Assembly (NCBI GenBank): GCA_029238175.1
Contig: JAQWGO010000170.1
Location: 1 to 36,379 of the forward strand
Reading direction: 5' to 3'
Length of the DNA: 36,379 nt
Source of the DNA: Henriciella sp.
GTDB lineage: Bacteria; Pseudomonadota; Alphaproteobacteria; Caulobacterales; Hyphomonadaceae
A program made the position numbers and the translations under genes. Below the pieces are notes generated by a model that was not told the origin of the DNA, made no database searches, and saw only the letters and a program-made list of their open reading frames with translations. This document shows positions 16,944-26,298 of the stretch, in pieces; the stretch's first letter is position 1; the number at the start of each line of letters is the position of its first letter.

Positions 16944-18377
16944 CTAACCAACCCAAACAGGCGGTTTGCGATGGGCCCATGGTTGAGCTTGCTCTAACTG
17001 TCCGGCCAATGCGAATAGTGCCTCTTCCTGGCCGCAGCGCGCGCCAAACATGATGCCAATGGGCAGGTTATCATCTGTCCAGTGGAGTGGAACCGACATT
17101 GCAGGCGCGCCAATTTGATTAAAGAACGCACACCAAGGCGCAAAGGTTGAAACGGCAACGCCGTAATCATCGACATTTTCTGGGCTTAGCGAAAGAACAC
17201 CAAGCTTTTCTGGCCGACGTGCAATTGTCGGTGCGAGGATCATGTCATACCCGCCATCGACCATGAACTGATCAAATGCCAACCCGGCATAGATGCTAGC
17301 CTGATTTGCACGCATCAGCTCGACCATCGGAATTTGGTTTCCAAACTCAACAAAGCGGTTCGTGACGTCTTCGAGTTCCTCTGGCGCAACCGGGCGTCCT
17401 AGGACTTTTTCACGGGCGGCCACTGTCATCGCCATTGCGGCGGAGACTGTCATCATCAAAGATTTTCCAAGCGCCTCGCCGTCTACGGTTGGCGTAGCTT
17501 CCTCGACATGATGACCAAGTGCTTCGAGCAGCTTAATTGTGTTGGCAACACCTGCTTTGGCCTCTGCGTCGCCTTCATGGCCATTTGGTGCCTTGGTCCA
17601 GACGGCAATTTTTAGTTTATCTGGATCACGGCTAGCAGCTTCGAGATAGGTGCCAACAGGGGCGGGGGCGACATAGCGTGAACCAACTTCTGGCCCATGC
17701 GATATATCCAACAAGGCGGCACTGTCTCTCACGCTGCGGCTAACGGCGTGGTGACAGGATTGGCCGTTCCAGCCTTCCGTTGTCCACGGCCCCATGGGTG
17801 TTCGTCCGCGAGACGGTTTCAGGCCAAATAGGCCGGTACATGCGGCTGGAATGCGGATTGACCCGCCACCATCACTGGCGTGAGCAGCCGGAACGACGCC
17901 CGCAGCGACAGCTGCTGATGCGCCGCCTGATGATCCACCAGAGGTTCGACTCACGTCCCAAGGATTACGTGTTTGGCCGTACAGTTTGCTTTCGGTCGAT
18001 GTCGTCAGGCCCCATTCCGGACTTGTCGTCTGTGCGAATAGGACGAGGCCGGACGCTTTGTACCGCGCCGCGAGGACCGAATCTTGAGGCTCAATATTGT
18101 CTTTCCAAGCCACCGAACCATTGGTCATAGGGCGGTCTTTTAGAGAGATGCCGAGGTCTTTGATTGGATAAGGTACGCCGCTGAACGGGCCATCGTTAAG
18201 GCCGCTTTCTATTTGCGCGTCAGCTTCCCCGGGAAACATGTTGGAAAAACAATTTAGTTCGGCTTGCGCTTTCTCCGCGCGGCTTCGCGCCTCGGTTAGA
18301 AGCTCGCCGGGCGTAGCTTGCTTTGTCTTTACAAGTTCGGCCAGCCCCATCGCGTCATACTGATCATAATCGTTCAT
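16944..18377 (-). CDS. Amidase signature family enzyme
   Basis: This 477-residue amidase hydrolyses an unidentified amide or aryl-amide. The Ser-cisSer-Lys triad is readable: K73 in PIKDLG, S149 in SGGSSGG and S173 in GGGSIRIPA, with the normal 24-residue spacing between the two serines. The length is typical. GGGAGG lies just upstream of the ATG. GatB or GatC neighbours are absent and residues around the active site are unlike a clear GatA, so it is probably a catabolic amidase. It is transcribed with the esterase downstream, suggesting joint degradation of an ester- or amide-containing compound (inference). Confidence 0.92.
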   Translation of the reverse strand: MNDYDQYDAMGLAELVKTKQATPGELLTEARSRAEKAQAELNCFSNMFPGEADAQIESGLNDGPFSGVPYPIKDLGISLKDRPMTNGSVAWKDNIEPQDSVLAARYKASGLVLFAQTTSPEWGLTTSTESKLYGQTRNPWDVSRTSGGSSGGASAAVAAGVVPAAHASDGGGSIRIPAACTGLFGLKPSRGRTPMGPWTTEGWNGQSCHHAVSRSVRDSAALLDISHGPEVGSRYVAPAPVGTYLEAASRDPDKLKIAVWTKAPNGHEGDAEAKAGVANTIKLLEALGHHVEEATPTVDGEALGKSLMMTVSAAMAMTVAAREKVLGRPVAPEELEDVTNRFVEFGNQIPMVELMRANQASIYAGLAFDQFMVDGGYDMILAPTIARRPEKLGVLSLSPENVDDYGVAVSTFAPWCAFFNQIGAPAMSVPLHWTDDNLPIGIMFGARCGQEEALFALAGQLEQAQPWAHRKPPVWVG

Positions 18378-18442
18378 TCTTGCCTCCCGGGATTTTCGTC
18401 AGGTTGCACGCAACAAATCCAAATGGGAAGAGGGCCGTCGGG

Positions 18443-19045
18443 TTAGGTTTTCTCGAAAACCAGTTTTGTCCACTCAATCTTTTTGGCGCGGTTTTCAGCT
18501 TGGATCGACTCTGCGCGCTCATGAAAAAGATTGATGAGGCCATGCTTTGCAGCAAGCGAGATGGTTTCTTCGCCAGTGACGTCAAACATGCGGCGACCTT
18601 TTGGGATTGGGCCATGACGCTGGCTCATTAGCAGGCGTGATCCAGTGTCCATAAGACTGGCAACATTCGCCATGCCTGTAATGCGTTCGTCCGCGGTGAG
18701 ATGCATCCAGACCGCATGCATTAGGACCATATCGAACGTCTCACCTTTGGCGCGTGTCTGACCAAGATCCGGCAGGATATCCGCTAGCCAAGTAATTTGC
18801 GGCTCGGGATGCAGCTTCGCGGCGCGCATCCGCAACGCATCAACCGGCTCAACGGCCAGAATACTATGCCCAAGTGAAACCAACCAAGCCGCGTCACGTC
18901 CCGTCCCCGCGCCAATATCCAATATACGTGCAGGTGGTGTGGGGAAGAATTCGTACCAAGGCGCATGAACGGCTGCTGCGTCTCGAGTTTCGTAGCGCTC
19001 GAAGAGGGATTCTACTTCGGACGCGTAGCCGGAGGTGGAGTCCAT
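18443..19045 (-). CDS. Class I SAM-dependent methyltransferase
   Basis: The protein of about 200 residues has a Rossmann methyltransferase fold: motif I ILDIGAGTGRDAAWL (about residues 40-55), the acidic end of strand 2 in AVEPVDALR, a motif in FDMVLMHAVWMHL, and a late strand GSRLLMSQRHG. Nothing identifies the substrate; it resembles tellurite-resistance/UbiE-like small methyltransferases. The start could be ATG 19045 or the TTG just before it (19048), which has a better-spaced AAGGA. It lies directly after the small unknown gene, downstream of mutB. Confidence 0.85.
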   Translation of the reverse strand: MDSTSGYASEVESLFERYETRDAAAVHAPWYEFFPTPPARILDIGAGTGRDAAWLVSLGHSILAVEPVDALRMRAAKLHPEPQITWLADILPDLGQTRAKGETFDMVLMHAVWMHLTADERITGMANVASLMDTGSRLLMSQRHGPIPKGRRMFDVTGEETISLAAKHGLINLFHERAESIQAENRAKKIEWTKLVFEKT

Positions 19046-19049
19046 CAAG

Positions 19050-19370
19050 TTATAAGTATCCTTCGTAACTGATCACCGCTCGGCCGAATGGAAAAAGTTT
19101 GACCGATGAGTAATCTCCAATAGTGAAATGGGCATAAGTATCGTTGTCAAATCCAAAAACTGACGTGCCTGAGATGCCCGAAAAGTTGTGCGTTGGAGCA
19201 AGACGCAAAAAAATGGGTGTGCCGTTCGAATTGGCTAAACTCCCGGCAATATCAAACGTAAAATTGGCGGGACGAAAGCTATTTGTGGTCTGCTTCACCA
19301 AAATTTCGATATCAAAGTCTGCTGTCGTTAATCCTACAGCTGAATCGAAATGAAGATAAGCGATTCTCAA
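19050..19370 (-). CDS. Small protein of unknown function between mutB and the methyltransferase
   Basis: This 106-residue protein is not recognised. It has no signal peptide or membrane segment. It looks beta-rich, with alternating hydrophobic residues (FDIEILVKQTT, TPIFLRLAPTH, YAHFTIGDYSS). It starts 3 bases after the mutB stop and ends one or a few bases before the methyltransferase start, so its tight fit in the run argues that it is translated. Base composition is lower in GC than mutB, hinting at a different origin. Confidence 0.6.
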   Translation of the reverse strand: MRIAYLHFDSAVGLTTADFDIEILVKQTTNSFRPANFTFDIAGSLANSNGTPIFLRLAPTHNFSGISGTSVFGFDNDTYAHFTIGDYSSVKLFPFGRAVISYEGYL

Positions 19371-19373
19371 GAC

Positions 19374-21527
19374 TCACTCCGCCGCCTGAATCCCATCGCC
19401 ATCATCCAAAGACTCCAGCATCACCGCTGCGCAATCGGCAATCACGCTTCCCGGCGGGAAGATAGCAACTGCGCCAGCCGCGTAGAGCGCAGCAAAGTCC
19501 TGCGGTGGAATAACACCGCCAACCATGATCTTTGTCGCTGCTGCGCCTTCATTGCCGAGCGCACGTTTCAGTTCAGGCACGAGCGTTAAGTGTCCGGCCG
19601 CTAATGATGACGCCGCCACAATATCAACGCCTGCTTTTCGCGCATCGGCGGCTGCTTCTTCCGGTGTCTGGAACAAAGGCCCAATCTCAACATCCCAGCC
19701 AAGATCCATCAGCGCCGAGGAGACGACTTTCTGCCCGCGATCATGGCCGTCCTGACCCATTTTTGCGATATAAATCTTGGGCTTACGGCCATGCTTTAGC
19801 GCAAAGCTTTTCGCCATATCTGCCGCTTCTTGCGCCCGTGCATTCTTTGCAACGCCTGCGCCGTAGACGCCTTTGATAGACCGGATGACCGCCTTGTGAC
19901 GCCCTTGCGAACGCTCCACTGCTTCAGAGATTTCACCCACTGTCGCCTTGGCCCGAGCCGCATCAACTGCTAGCGCCAGCAAGTTGCCTGTCGTTCCAGC
20001 TGCTGCATCTGCAATCGCATCTAGCTTGGCATCGACCTCAGCCTGATCGCGATCAGATTTCAGGCGCTCCAGCTTATCCAGCTGCATCCGGCGTACGGTG
20101 GCATTATCCACTTTTAAGACCGGGACATCCTCGTCCTCGTCGAGCAGGAACTTGTTCACGCCAACCACAGTTTGCGTCCCGCCATCGATCCGCGCTTGCG
20201 TATTTGCGGCGGCTTCTTCGATACGTAGTTTCGGAATACCCTCTTCGATGGCTTTACGCATGCCGCCCATCGCTTCGACTTCCTCAATATGTTTGAGGGC
20301 TTTCTCGGCAAGATCATGGGTCAGGCGCTCAACATAGTAAGACCCACCCCAGGGATCGATCGTTTGTGCCGCGCCGCCTTCTTGTTGCAAGAAAAGCTGC
20401 GTGTTGCGCGCAATCCGGGCTGAGAAATCAGTCGGTAGAGCCAGCGCTTCATCGAACGCGTTCGTGTGCAGGCTTTGTGTTTGACCACCCGCTGCAGCGA
20501 TCGCCTCAAGGCACGTGCGAACGACATTATTGTAAACATCCTGCGCGGTCAGCGACCAACCAGATGTTTGGCTATGTGTACGCAGAGATAGAGATTTCGG
20601 GTTCTTCGGTGAGAACTCCTTCTCCACCAGTTTGGCCCAAAGCAGGCGCGCCGCCCGCATCTTCGCAACTTCCATGAACGTATTCATGCCGATGGCCCAG
20701 AAGAACGATAGGCGCGGGGCAAACGCATCAACGTCTAGCCCTGCCGCAACGCCAGCGCGGATGTATTCGATCCCGTCGGCCAGTGTATAGGCCAGCTCTA
20801 GATCCGCTGTCGCACCTGCCTCCTGCATATGGTAGCCGGAAATTGAGATCGAATTGAATTTCGGCATTTTCTCCGAAGTATATTGGAAGATATCGGAGAT
20901 AATCCGCATCGAAGGCTTCGGTGGATAGATATACGTGTTGCGGACCATGAACTCTTTCAGAATATCGTTCTGAATTGTTCCGGCTAGCTTATCAGGCGAT
21001 ACACCCTGTTCTTCGGCGGCCACGATGTACAGCGCGAGGATTGGTAATACCGCACCGTTCATTGTCATTGAAACAGACATCTGATCGAGCGGAATTCCGC
21101 TAAACAGAGTGCGCATGTCATAGATGCTATCAATCGCGACACCCGCCATCCCGACATCGCCGCTTACCCGCACATGGTCACTGTCATAACCGCGATGGGT
21201 CGCCAGATCGAATGCAACGGATAGGCCCTTTTGGCCAGCCGCTAGGTTCCTGCGGTAGAATGCATTTGAATCTTCCGCCGTAGAAAAACCCGCATATTGA
21301 CGAACTGTCCAAGGACGCTGCGTGTACATCGTTGGATAGGGTCCACGGCCAAACGGCGCGAGACCGGGATAGTCGTCAAGGAAGTCCAAACTAGCAGTAT
21401 CAGCGGCGCTGTATGCGCTTGCCAGATCCACGCCTTCTGGGGTTTCCAAAGTACGCTTACGCGCCTCTGCGGTTTGGCTGTCGAGTGATCCGAGATCGAG
21501 TTTTGTGAAGTCTGGAAAATTAGTCAT
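19374..21527 (-). CDS. mutB: Methylmalonyl-CoA mutase, large (catalytic) subunit
   Basis: MutB (717 aa) interconverts (R)-methylmalonyl-CoA and succinyl-CoA with adenosylcobalamin, the last step of propionate and odd-chain or branched amino-acid catabolism. The TIM-barrel substrate domain covers about residues 40-420 ([38 protein letters not shown]). The C-terminal B12 domain carries [10 protein letters not shown] with the cobalt-ligand H595 and later GGVIPPQD. All key motifs are intact. It starts 3 bases after the mutA stop, the standard mutAB order. Confidence 0.97.
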   Translation of the reverse strand: MTNFPDFTKLDLGSLDSQTAEARKRTLETPEGVDLASAYSAADTASLDFLDDYPGLAPFGRGPYPTMYTQRPWTVRQYAGFSTAEDSNAFYRRNLAAGQKGLSVAFDLATHRGYDSDHVRVSGDVGMAGVAIDSIYDMRTLFSGIPLDQMSVSMTMNGAVLPILALYIVAAEEQGVSPDKLAGTIQNDILKEFMVRNTYIYPPKPSMRIISDIFQYTSEKMPKFNSISISGYHMQEAGATADLELAYTLADGIEYIRAGVAAGLDVDAFAPRLSFFWAIGMNTFMEVAKMRAARLLWAKLVEKEFSPKNPKSLSLRTHSQTSGWSLTAQDVYNNVVRTCLEAIAAAGGQTQSLHTNAFDEALALPTDFSARIARNTQLFLQQEGGAAQTIDPWGGSYYVERLTHDLAEKALKHIEEVEAMGGMRKAIEEGIPKLRIEEAAANTQARIDGGTQTVVGVNKFLLDEDEDVPVLKVDNATVRRMQLDKLERLKSDRDQAEVDAKLDAIADAAAGTTGNLLALAVDAARAKATVGEISEAVERSQGRHKAVIRSIKGVYGAGVAKNARAQEAADMAKSFALKHGRKPKIYIAKMGQDGHDRGQKVVSSALMDLGWDVEIGPLFQTPEEAAADARKAGVDIVAASSLAAGHLTLVPELKRALGNEGAAATKIMVGGVIPPQDFAALYAAGAVAIFPPGSVIADCAAVMLESLDDGDGIQAAE

Positions 21528-21530
21528 CCC

Positions 21531-23465
21531 CTATACTCCCAACTCGGCTTGCGCCAAGCTTGTCTCGTGCACCACATCGCAACCCATAAAGATTTGGCGA
21601 TCAATGCCATCTGCTTCAAACTTACCCGCGATCCAGACATGCGTCGCGCCTGATGCCTTGACTGCCCCAGCAGCTTCAGCTGCTTCTGCTCCATAGCGTT
21701 TATCAGCGCCGCAAATGACGGCGATCGAGCAGCCGCTGGCTCTAAAAGCCGCGGCAATATCGCTGGCATTTTCCGGCGGGATAGGTGGCTCTTTCGCCTC
21801 GATGCCACCCGCGGCGAAGAGGTTTCGTGCGAAGTCGACTCGTGCGTTGTGTTCGGCGAGCGGGCCTAGCGTGGCTATAAAAATGCTAGGCCGTGATCCT
21901 GTTGAAACCAAGTGACGTTCCGCGCGCTCGCGTAGCGCTTCAAATGGTGCGGCTATGCTCATCGGTACTAATTTTTCTGCGACCACATCGTCTCCGGCGG
22001 GGGCCGTAAAGTCAGGTATAAAGGCCTCCAACCCAGCCGGGTCGACACCGCCTTTGCTTACTGCCGGTTCCGCAATTGCGACAGGCGCATCAACGCCTTC
22101 TAGCAACGGAAATTCGCTTACGCCCGTGACGGGTACTTTGCGCTTAGCGACGGCTTTCAAAAGGCTGGCCTTGGCATCGGAAACGCGCGATTGAATTGCG
22201 CCCTTGATCAAGCTTTGGCCGTAGCCGCCTTCGCTTTCGATCGATTGGAATTCTGTCCACGCCGCCTTGGCGAGGTCTTCGCTGAGTGTTTCAGAGAACC
22301 ATGCGCCGCCAGATGGATCGGCCACACGGCCAAGTCCGCTTTCTTCCATCGCCATAATCTGAGTATTCCGTGCGACGCGGCGGCCAAGCTCTTCCGGCAT
22401 ACCAAGCGCCTCGTTGAACGGACGAACTGTTACAATATCGGCGCCGCCAACGGCGCCGCCAAAGCAAGATGCCGTACCGCGCAACATATTCACCCACGGA
22501 TCAAACCGTGTCAGTATCCGGGCGGACGTCATGGCCTGAAGCTTCATAGGTGTTGGCTCAATGCCTAGTACATCTTGTGCTTTGGCCCATAGGCGGCGTG
22601 CAGCGCGAAGTTTGGCTATGCCCATGCCATAATTTCCGTCGACTGCCATAGTGAAAAGGAGTTGCGACGCGGCCACTGTGCGGGGCAATCCCGCAGCTTC
22701 GAGTCTACGCAATGTATCAATCGTGTTCGCCAGCAATGCGCCGAGCTCTTGGGCCTCAGTGCCGCCAGCCTCATGGACCGGGCGACCATCAATACGAAGG
22801 GTGGTTGCCAATGGAAACCGCTCTGCAAATGCCTGAACAACCGCAGCAGTCTTCGCAAATACGGCATCTAATCCGCCGCCAAGTTGACCCATGCGTGCCA
22901 GAGTGCCGAGCGGGTCGAGGTTGAACGCCAATCTCGCCGTGTTTGTCTCTCCGTGCGTTTCAGCCCATAGCGCGAGCAATCCCGCTGCGCTTGCGCCTGT
23001 TCCGGCGCCCTGATGATCTAACGCGATAGTTGCTAGATCTGGTCGGACGCCCTCGAGAGCAGTTTCGAATGCTGGCAAGTCGCATAATTGAACGCCTTTG
23101 GTTCCCGAGCACTCAACCGCAATTTCGATTGAACTAACGCCGCGTTCCAAGTCGCGTAAAATCTCTGCATTTGTCGTCACTGGATCGGGGTGCGTAAAAC
23201 GCTGCCGAATATCCCAAGGAAGGTAGGCATCTGGCTCTGCACTTGCCCCCCTCAAGAAGGGCGCGCTGCCAGGTGTTCCACGTGTATTTTCTGAACTGGT
23301 GAAATCAGTTTCGCGGTAGAGCGGCTTAATCGCAATACCGTCGCGCGTTTGGCGCGTGATCCGTTCAATCCCGCCACCTTTCAGTGCCTTGGTCACGCCT
23401 TCCAGCCAGTCGGCTTCAGTCGCTTCATCGAAACCATTGGACAGGGATAAAAGCTGATCAGTCAT
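21531..23465 (-). CDS. mutA: Methylmalonyl-CoA mutase, small subunit
   Basis: MutA (644 aa) is the structural partner of MutB. It retains the mutase barrel (YLPWDIRQRF, SEMTAG-free variants, RIDGRPVHEAGG, SARILTRFDPWVNMLRGT, RNTQIMAMEESGL) and a C-terminal flavodoxin-like domain. That domain lacks the DxHxxG cobalamin ligand (GPLAEHNARVDF in its place), as expected for the non-catalytic subunit. The first residues are MTDQLLSLSNGF. No strong ribosome-binding site precedes the ATG. The promoter for the minus-strand run should lie in 23466-23767. No epimerase or MeaB-type chaperone gene is adjacent. Confidence 0.94.
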   Translation of the reverse strand: MTDQLLSLSNGFDEATEADWLEGVTKALKGGGIERITRQTRDGIAIKPLYRETDFTSSENTRGTPGSAPFLRGASAEPDAYLPWDIRQRFTHPDPVTTNAEILRDLERGVSSIEIAVECSGTKGVQLCDLPAFETALEGVRPDLATIALDHQGAGTGASAAGLLALWAETHGETNTARLAFNLDPLGTLARMGQLGGGLDAVFAKTAAVVQAFAERFPLATTLRIDGRPVHEAGGTEAQELGALLANTIDTLRRLEAAGLPRTVAASQLLFTMAVDGNYGMGIAKLRAARRLWAKAQDVLGIEPTPMKLQAMTSARILTRFDPWVNMLRGTASCFGGAVGGADIVTVRPFNEALGMPEELGRRVARNTQIMAMEESGLGRVADPSGGAWFSETLSEDLAKAAWTEFQSIESEGGYGQSLIKGAIQSRVSDAKASLLKAVAKRKVPVTGVSEFPLLEGVDAPVAIAEPAVSKGGVDPAGLEAFIPDFTAPAGDDVVAEKLVPMSIAAPFEALRERAERHLVSTGSRPSIFIATLGPLAEHNARVDFARNLFAAGGIEAKEPPIPPENASDIAAAFRASGCSIAVICGADKRYGAEAAEAAGAVKASGATHVWIAGKFEADGIDRQIFMGCDVVHETSLAQAELGV

Positions 23466-23767
23466 GGGGCGGGCCTAAGGCTAAAATACACGAGCCCTGA
23501 AATGGCGCGGGCAGGGGGGCAAGGTCAAGTGTGACGTAACGCATAGTTGGGCTGTTTGCGCTGTCAGGCTTTAGTCTGGTGTGGTTCAGGCGTGGGTCTG
23601 ACCTCATTCAGGGGTGCTTCATGCGCCTGTCCTCGCCTAAAAACGGGGATTGGATGAAATCTATCCCGCATTAACCCCTCAGGATAGACGCAGCGTTATG
23701 GGTTGCCGTGGTGTGGCGGGGCGCTAGTTTCGTACCCAATCAAATATCATTGTAAGAGAGACCCTAT
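23466..23767. other. Divergent intergenic region between mutA and the nitronate monooxygenase-like gene
   Basis: About 300 bases with no convincing reading frame. It should hold both divergent promoters. I looked for a cobalamin riboswitch upstream of mutA and saw no B12-box-like sequence. A weak hairpin (GGGAT...ATCCC near 23645-23670) is the only structure noticed. Confidence 0.5.
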
Positions 23768-24754
23768 ATGGCCCTGCCTCCAATTCTTCAGAACCTGCGT
23801 TTACCGATCATTGGTAGCCCGCTTTTCATCATCTCGAATCCTGAACTTGTGATCGCGCAATGTAAGGCTGGCGTTATTGGCTCTTTCCCCGCATTGAACG
23901 CGCGCCCGGGCCCGGTTTTGGATGAGTGGCTGGACAGAATTACAACTGAGTTGGCTGAATGGGATGAGAAGAACCCAGACAAGAAAGCGGCGCCGTTTGC
24001 GGTCAATCAGATCGTCCACAAGACCAATAATCGCTTAGATCATGACGTTGAAATGTGCGTGAAGCACAAGGTGCCGATCGTCATTACATCGCTTGGTGCG
24101 CGTACCGAAGTTAACGATGCGATCCATTCTTATGGCGGCATTGTTTTGCATGATATTATCAACTCTATCTTCGCGCGTAAGGCGTTGGACAAAGGCGCTG
24201 ACGGACTGATCGCTGTTGCCTCTGGCGCGGGCGGTCATGCCGGAACAATTTCTCCATTTGCGCTGATCCAAGACATCCGCACGTTCTTCGATGGCCCACT
24301 GGCCTTGTCTGGCTCTATCGCCAATGGCGGCGCGGTTGCTGCGGCGCAGGCCATGGGCGCTGACTTTGGCTACATCGGATCGGCCTTTATTAGCTGTCAT
24401 GAGGCGAACGCCGTTGAAGGCTACAAAGATATGATCGTTGAAAGCGACGCGAAAGACATCGTTTATTCGAACTTGTTCACAGGGGTTCACGGCAACTATC
24501 TAGCGCCATCAATTGCTGCTGCAGGCCTTAATCCAAATGACCTTCCAGAGAGCGATCCGAGCGCAATGAACTTCGGCTCAGGCGGAAATCAGGAAGCCAA
24601 AGCCTGGAAAGACATTTGGGGCTGTGGCCAGGGGATTGGCGCAGTTAAATCCCGCATGAGCACCGCCGAATATGTCGCCCAGCTTAGCGCCGAATACGAA
24701 GCCTCCATAAACGCCCTTCAGCACCGCCGCGCGTTTACAGGAGCAGATGCATAG
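23768..24754 (+). CDS. Nitronate monooxygenase (2-nitropropane dioxygenase) family flavoprotein
   Basis: This 328-residue FMN-dependent TIM-barrel enzyme would oxidise nitronates; family members also include enoyl-reductase-like proteins. Recognisable features are the start LRLPIIGSPLFIISNPEL, the FMN-binding region VASGAGGHAG with the catalytic-type His in GGHAG, and LSGSIANGGAV and GADFGYIGSAF for phosphate binding. Length is normal for class NMO proteins. It stands alone on the plus strand between mutA and structured non-coding DNA. A weak GAGAG lies upstream of the ATG. Confidence 0.9.
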   Translation: MALPPILQNLRLPIIGSPLFIISNPELVIAQCKAGVIGSFPALNARPGPVLDEWLDRITTELAEWDEKNPDKKAAPFAVNQIVHKTNNRLDHDVEMCVKHKVPIVITSLGARTEVNDAIHSYGGIVLHDIINSIFARKALDKGADGLIAVASGAGGHAGTISPFALIQDIRTFFDGPLALSGSIANGGAVAAAQAMGADFGYIGSAFISCHEANAVEGYKDMIVESDAKDIVYSNLFTGVHGNYLAPSIAAAGLNPNDLPESDPSAMNFGSGGNQEAKAWKDIWGCGQGIGAVKSRMSTAEYVAQLSAEYEASINALQHRRAFTGADA

Positions 24755-24767
24755 CGGATTGAAGCCT

Positions 24768-24825
24768 GATCAAAGCCGATTGGCGCACTGTTCGCGCCAG
24801 ATCAAACCATGATTGAGCTTTGATC
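24768..24825. repeat. Nested inverted repeats downstream of the nitronate monooxygenase-like gene
   Basis: GATCAAAGC (24768-24776) pairs with GCTTTGATC (24817-24825). Inside lies a smaller hairpin, TGGCGC (24781-24786) with GCGCCA (24794-24799). A second GATCAAA at 24800-24806 could compete for the same right arm. No T-run follows. It may be a 3' RNA structure or a protein-binding site. Confidence 0.45.
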
Positions 24826-24841
24826 GAATTTTCGTAAAATC

Positions 24842-24883
24842 AAAAAGCGGGGTAGAATTGGACTAATCCACATTCTATCCCGC
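24842..24883 (-). terminator. Strong hairpin; intrinsic terminator in the minus direction
   Basis: GCGGGGTAGAAT (24847-24858) pairs with ATTCTATCCCGC (24872-24883, one G-T wobble). The stem continues as TGGA/TCCA after one bulged C, closing a CTAA tetraloop, about 16 bp in all. Five As precede the left arm, so on the minus strand the hairpin is followed by TTTTTGATTTT, the form of a Rho-independent terminator. No minus-strand gene lies on its upstream side within the window, so it may be a relic or a block against antisense transcription from the phage-like cassette. Confidence 0.6.
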
Positions 24884-24983
24884 GCATTTATATTGATATT
24901 ATTGAGGTTTCGAGAAATCGATCCGACCCATACGCGTTAGCGCGCATCCTGTTTCACGAAGATAAATGTGAAGGAGGGTGCCG

Positions 24984-26297
24984 ATGAGCGCCGACGATTT
25001 TACGCCAAATTTGGCGCTGCCTTATGTGTTACCCAACCAGGCACAGAAACATGTCACCGTGAATGAGAGCTTGGCGGCCATGGATGGCTTGCTGATGGCC
25101 AGCGTTGTGAGCATTGGACTGAATGACGCGCCATCCGACCCTATCGCGGGCCAAGCATGGATTACCGGAGGCACGCCGCAGGGCATATGCAGTGACAGCG
25201 CGGGTAAACTTGCCGTTTGGCGCGATGGGGCTTGGCACTTTTACACACCACTGGAAGGGTGGCGCATTTGGGATCGTTCTGAAAAACGGTTCGTTGTATT
25301 TGATGGGACCGACTGGTTACCCGTTTCTGCGAGCACACAGAACATTGCGTATATGGGCATCGATAGTATTGCCGATGATGCCAACCCGTTCAGCGCGCGA
25401 TTAAACGCCGCGCTCTTCATGTCTTTGGAGGACACCGATGGCGGGACGGGTGACATAAGGCTTTCACTGAACAAGCAAAATGACGCCAATACCAGGTCAA
25501 TCGTGTTTCAGGACGGATGGACAGGGCGCGCCGAATTCGGTCTGGTTGGGAGTGCTGATCTACAGCTGCGCGTGTCGGCAGACGGCGCCGTCTGGGAGAG
25601 TGGCCTAACAATAAGTAACGCCACCGGGAATTCGGCGTTTGGCGGGATACCCGGGACAGGCGATAAGCTAAGCGTTCACGGCAATATGCGTGTGCAGTCG
25701 AGCGACGGGTTCTTCCGGCTGCTCAGCAATGGGACGCTGGATATGTCGCGAAATAGCGGTGGCTCCATCTATCTGCGGGGGAGGTCTTCCGGGAGTAATG
25801 TCGCCTTTGGTGCAACCAATAGCGCGGGGCAGACCCATTCGACAGTTTTGATGATCCGGCCTGATGAAGAGGATATCGTTGCAGCCTATGCAATAAATCC
25901 GAGCTCTAGCGGCGAAGTTGATTTGGGCAAAAGCAACGCGGTTTGGCGTGATGCCTATTTGCAGAACGCGCCGGTGATTTCATCAGACCGGCGCGGAAAA
26001 ATCGAGATTGATGATCTTGAATGTGCAGAAACGCTGATCGAGTATTTGCGGCCCGTTTCGTATCGCCGACATGCTGAAGGCAAGACGCATTTTGGGTTTA
26101 TCGCGCAAGAGGTGAAGTGTGCGCTGGATGCGGTGGGCCTATCCAGTAGCGCGCTTTGGAACGTGTCAGATGAGACTGATGCAGAGAGCCTTCAGGCGAT
26201 CCGTCAAGAAGAGTTGATCTCGGTATTAGTGTCGGCTGTGCAAAGGCTTCAGGCTAGAGTTGATCATCTTGAAACTGCCTGTACGGGTGGTGGCTGA
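24984..26297 (+). CDS. DUF2793 phage/GTA tail or fibre protein with a possible S74 chaperone end
   Basis: This 437-residue protein starts with a DUF2793-like domain (about residues 1-115; NLALPYVLPNQAQKHVTVNE, AWHFYTPLEGWRIWDR), found in tail proteins of alphaproteobacterial phages and GTA-like elements. A beta-rich middle follows, then a C-terminal domain like the S74 intramolecular chaperone (ISSDRRGKIEID, LRPVSYRRH, HFGFIAQEV, and a final coiled coil). S334 and K339 have the Ser-Lys spacing known for S74 auto-cleavage. Cleavage would release about the last 104 residues. The start is ATG 24984, 5-6 bases after AAGGAGGG; a GTG two codons earlier is less likely. It heads a three-gene cassette with an M15 peptidase and a holin. 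Confidence 0.85.
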   Translation: MSADDFTPNLALPYVLPNQAQKHVTVNESLAAMDGLLMASVVSIGLNDAPSDPIAGQAWITGGTPQGICSDSAGKLAVWRDGAWHFYTPLEGWRIWDRSEKRFVVFDGTDWLPVSASTQNIAYMGIDSIADDANPFSARLNAALFMSLEDTDGGTGDIRLSLNKQNDANTRSIVFQDGWTGRAEFGLVGSADLQLRVSADGAVWESGLTISNATGNSAFGGIPGTGDKLSVHGNMRVQSSDGFFRLLSNGTLDMSRNSGGSIYLRGRSSGSNVAFGATNSAGQTHSTVLMIRPDEEDIVAAYAINPSSSGEVDLGKSNAVWRDAYLQNAPVISSDRRGKIEIDDLECAETLIEYLRPVSYRRHAEGKTHFGFIAQEVKCALDAVGLSSSALWNVSDETDAESLQAIRQEELISVLVSAVQRLQARVDHLETACTGGG

Positions 26298-26298
26298 A

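Noticed and set aside
23466-23767. Cobalamin riboswitch for the B12-dependent mutase genes
   Set aside because: No B12-box-like sequence or the expected set of stems was found on the minus strand upstream of mutA.
1148-24754. The whole block between the gp15 relic and the lysis cassette as one insertion into a GTA cluster
   Set aside because: The block contains ordinary core genes in known alphaproteobacterial order (degP to glnE, mutAB) and no integrase or flanking repeats were seen.
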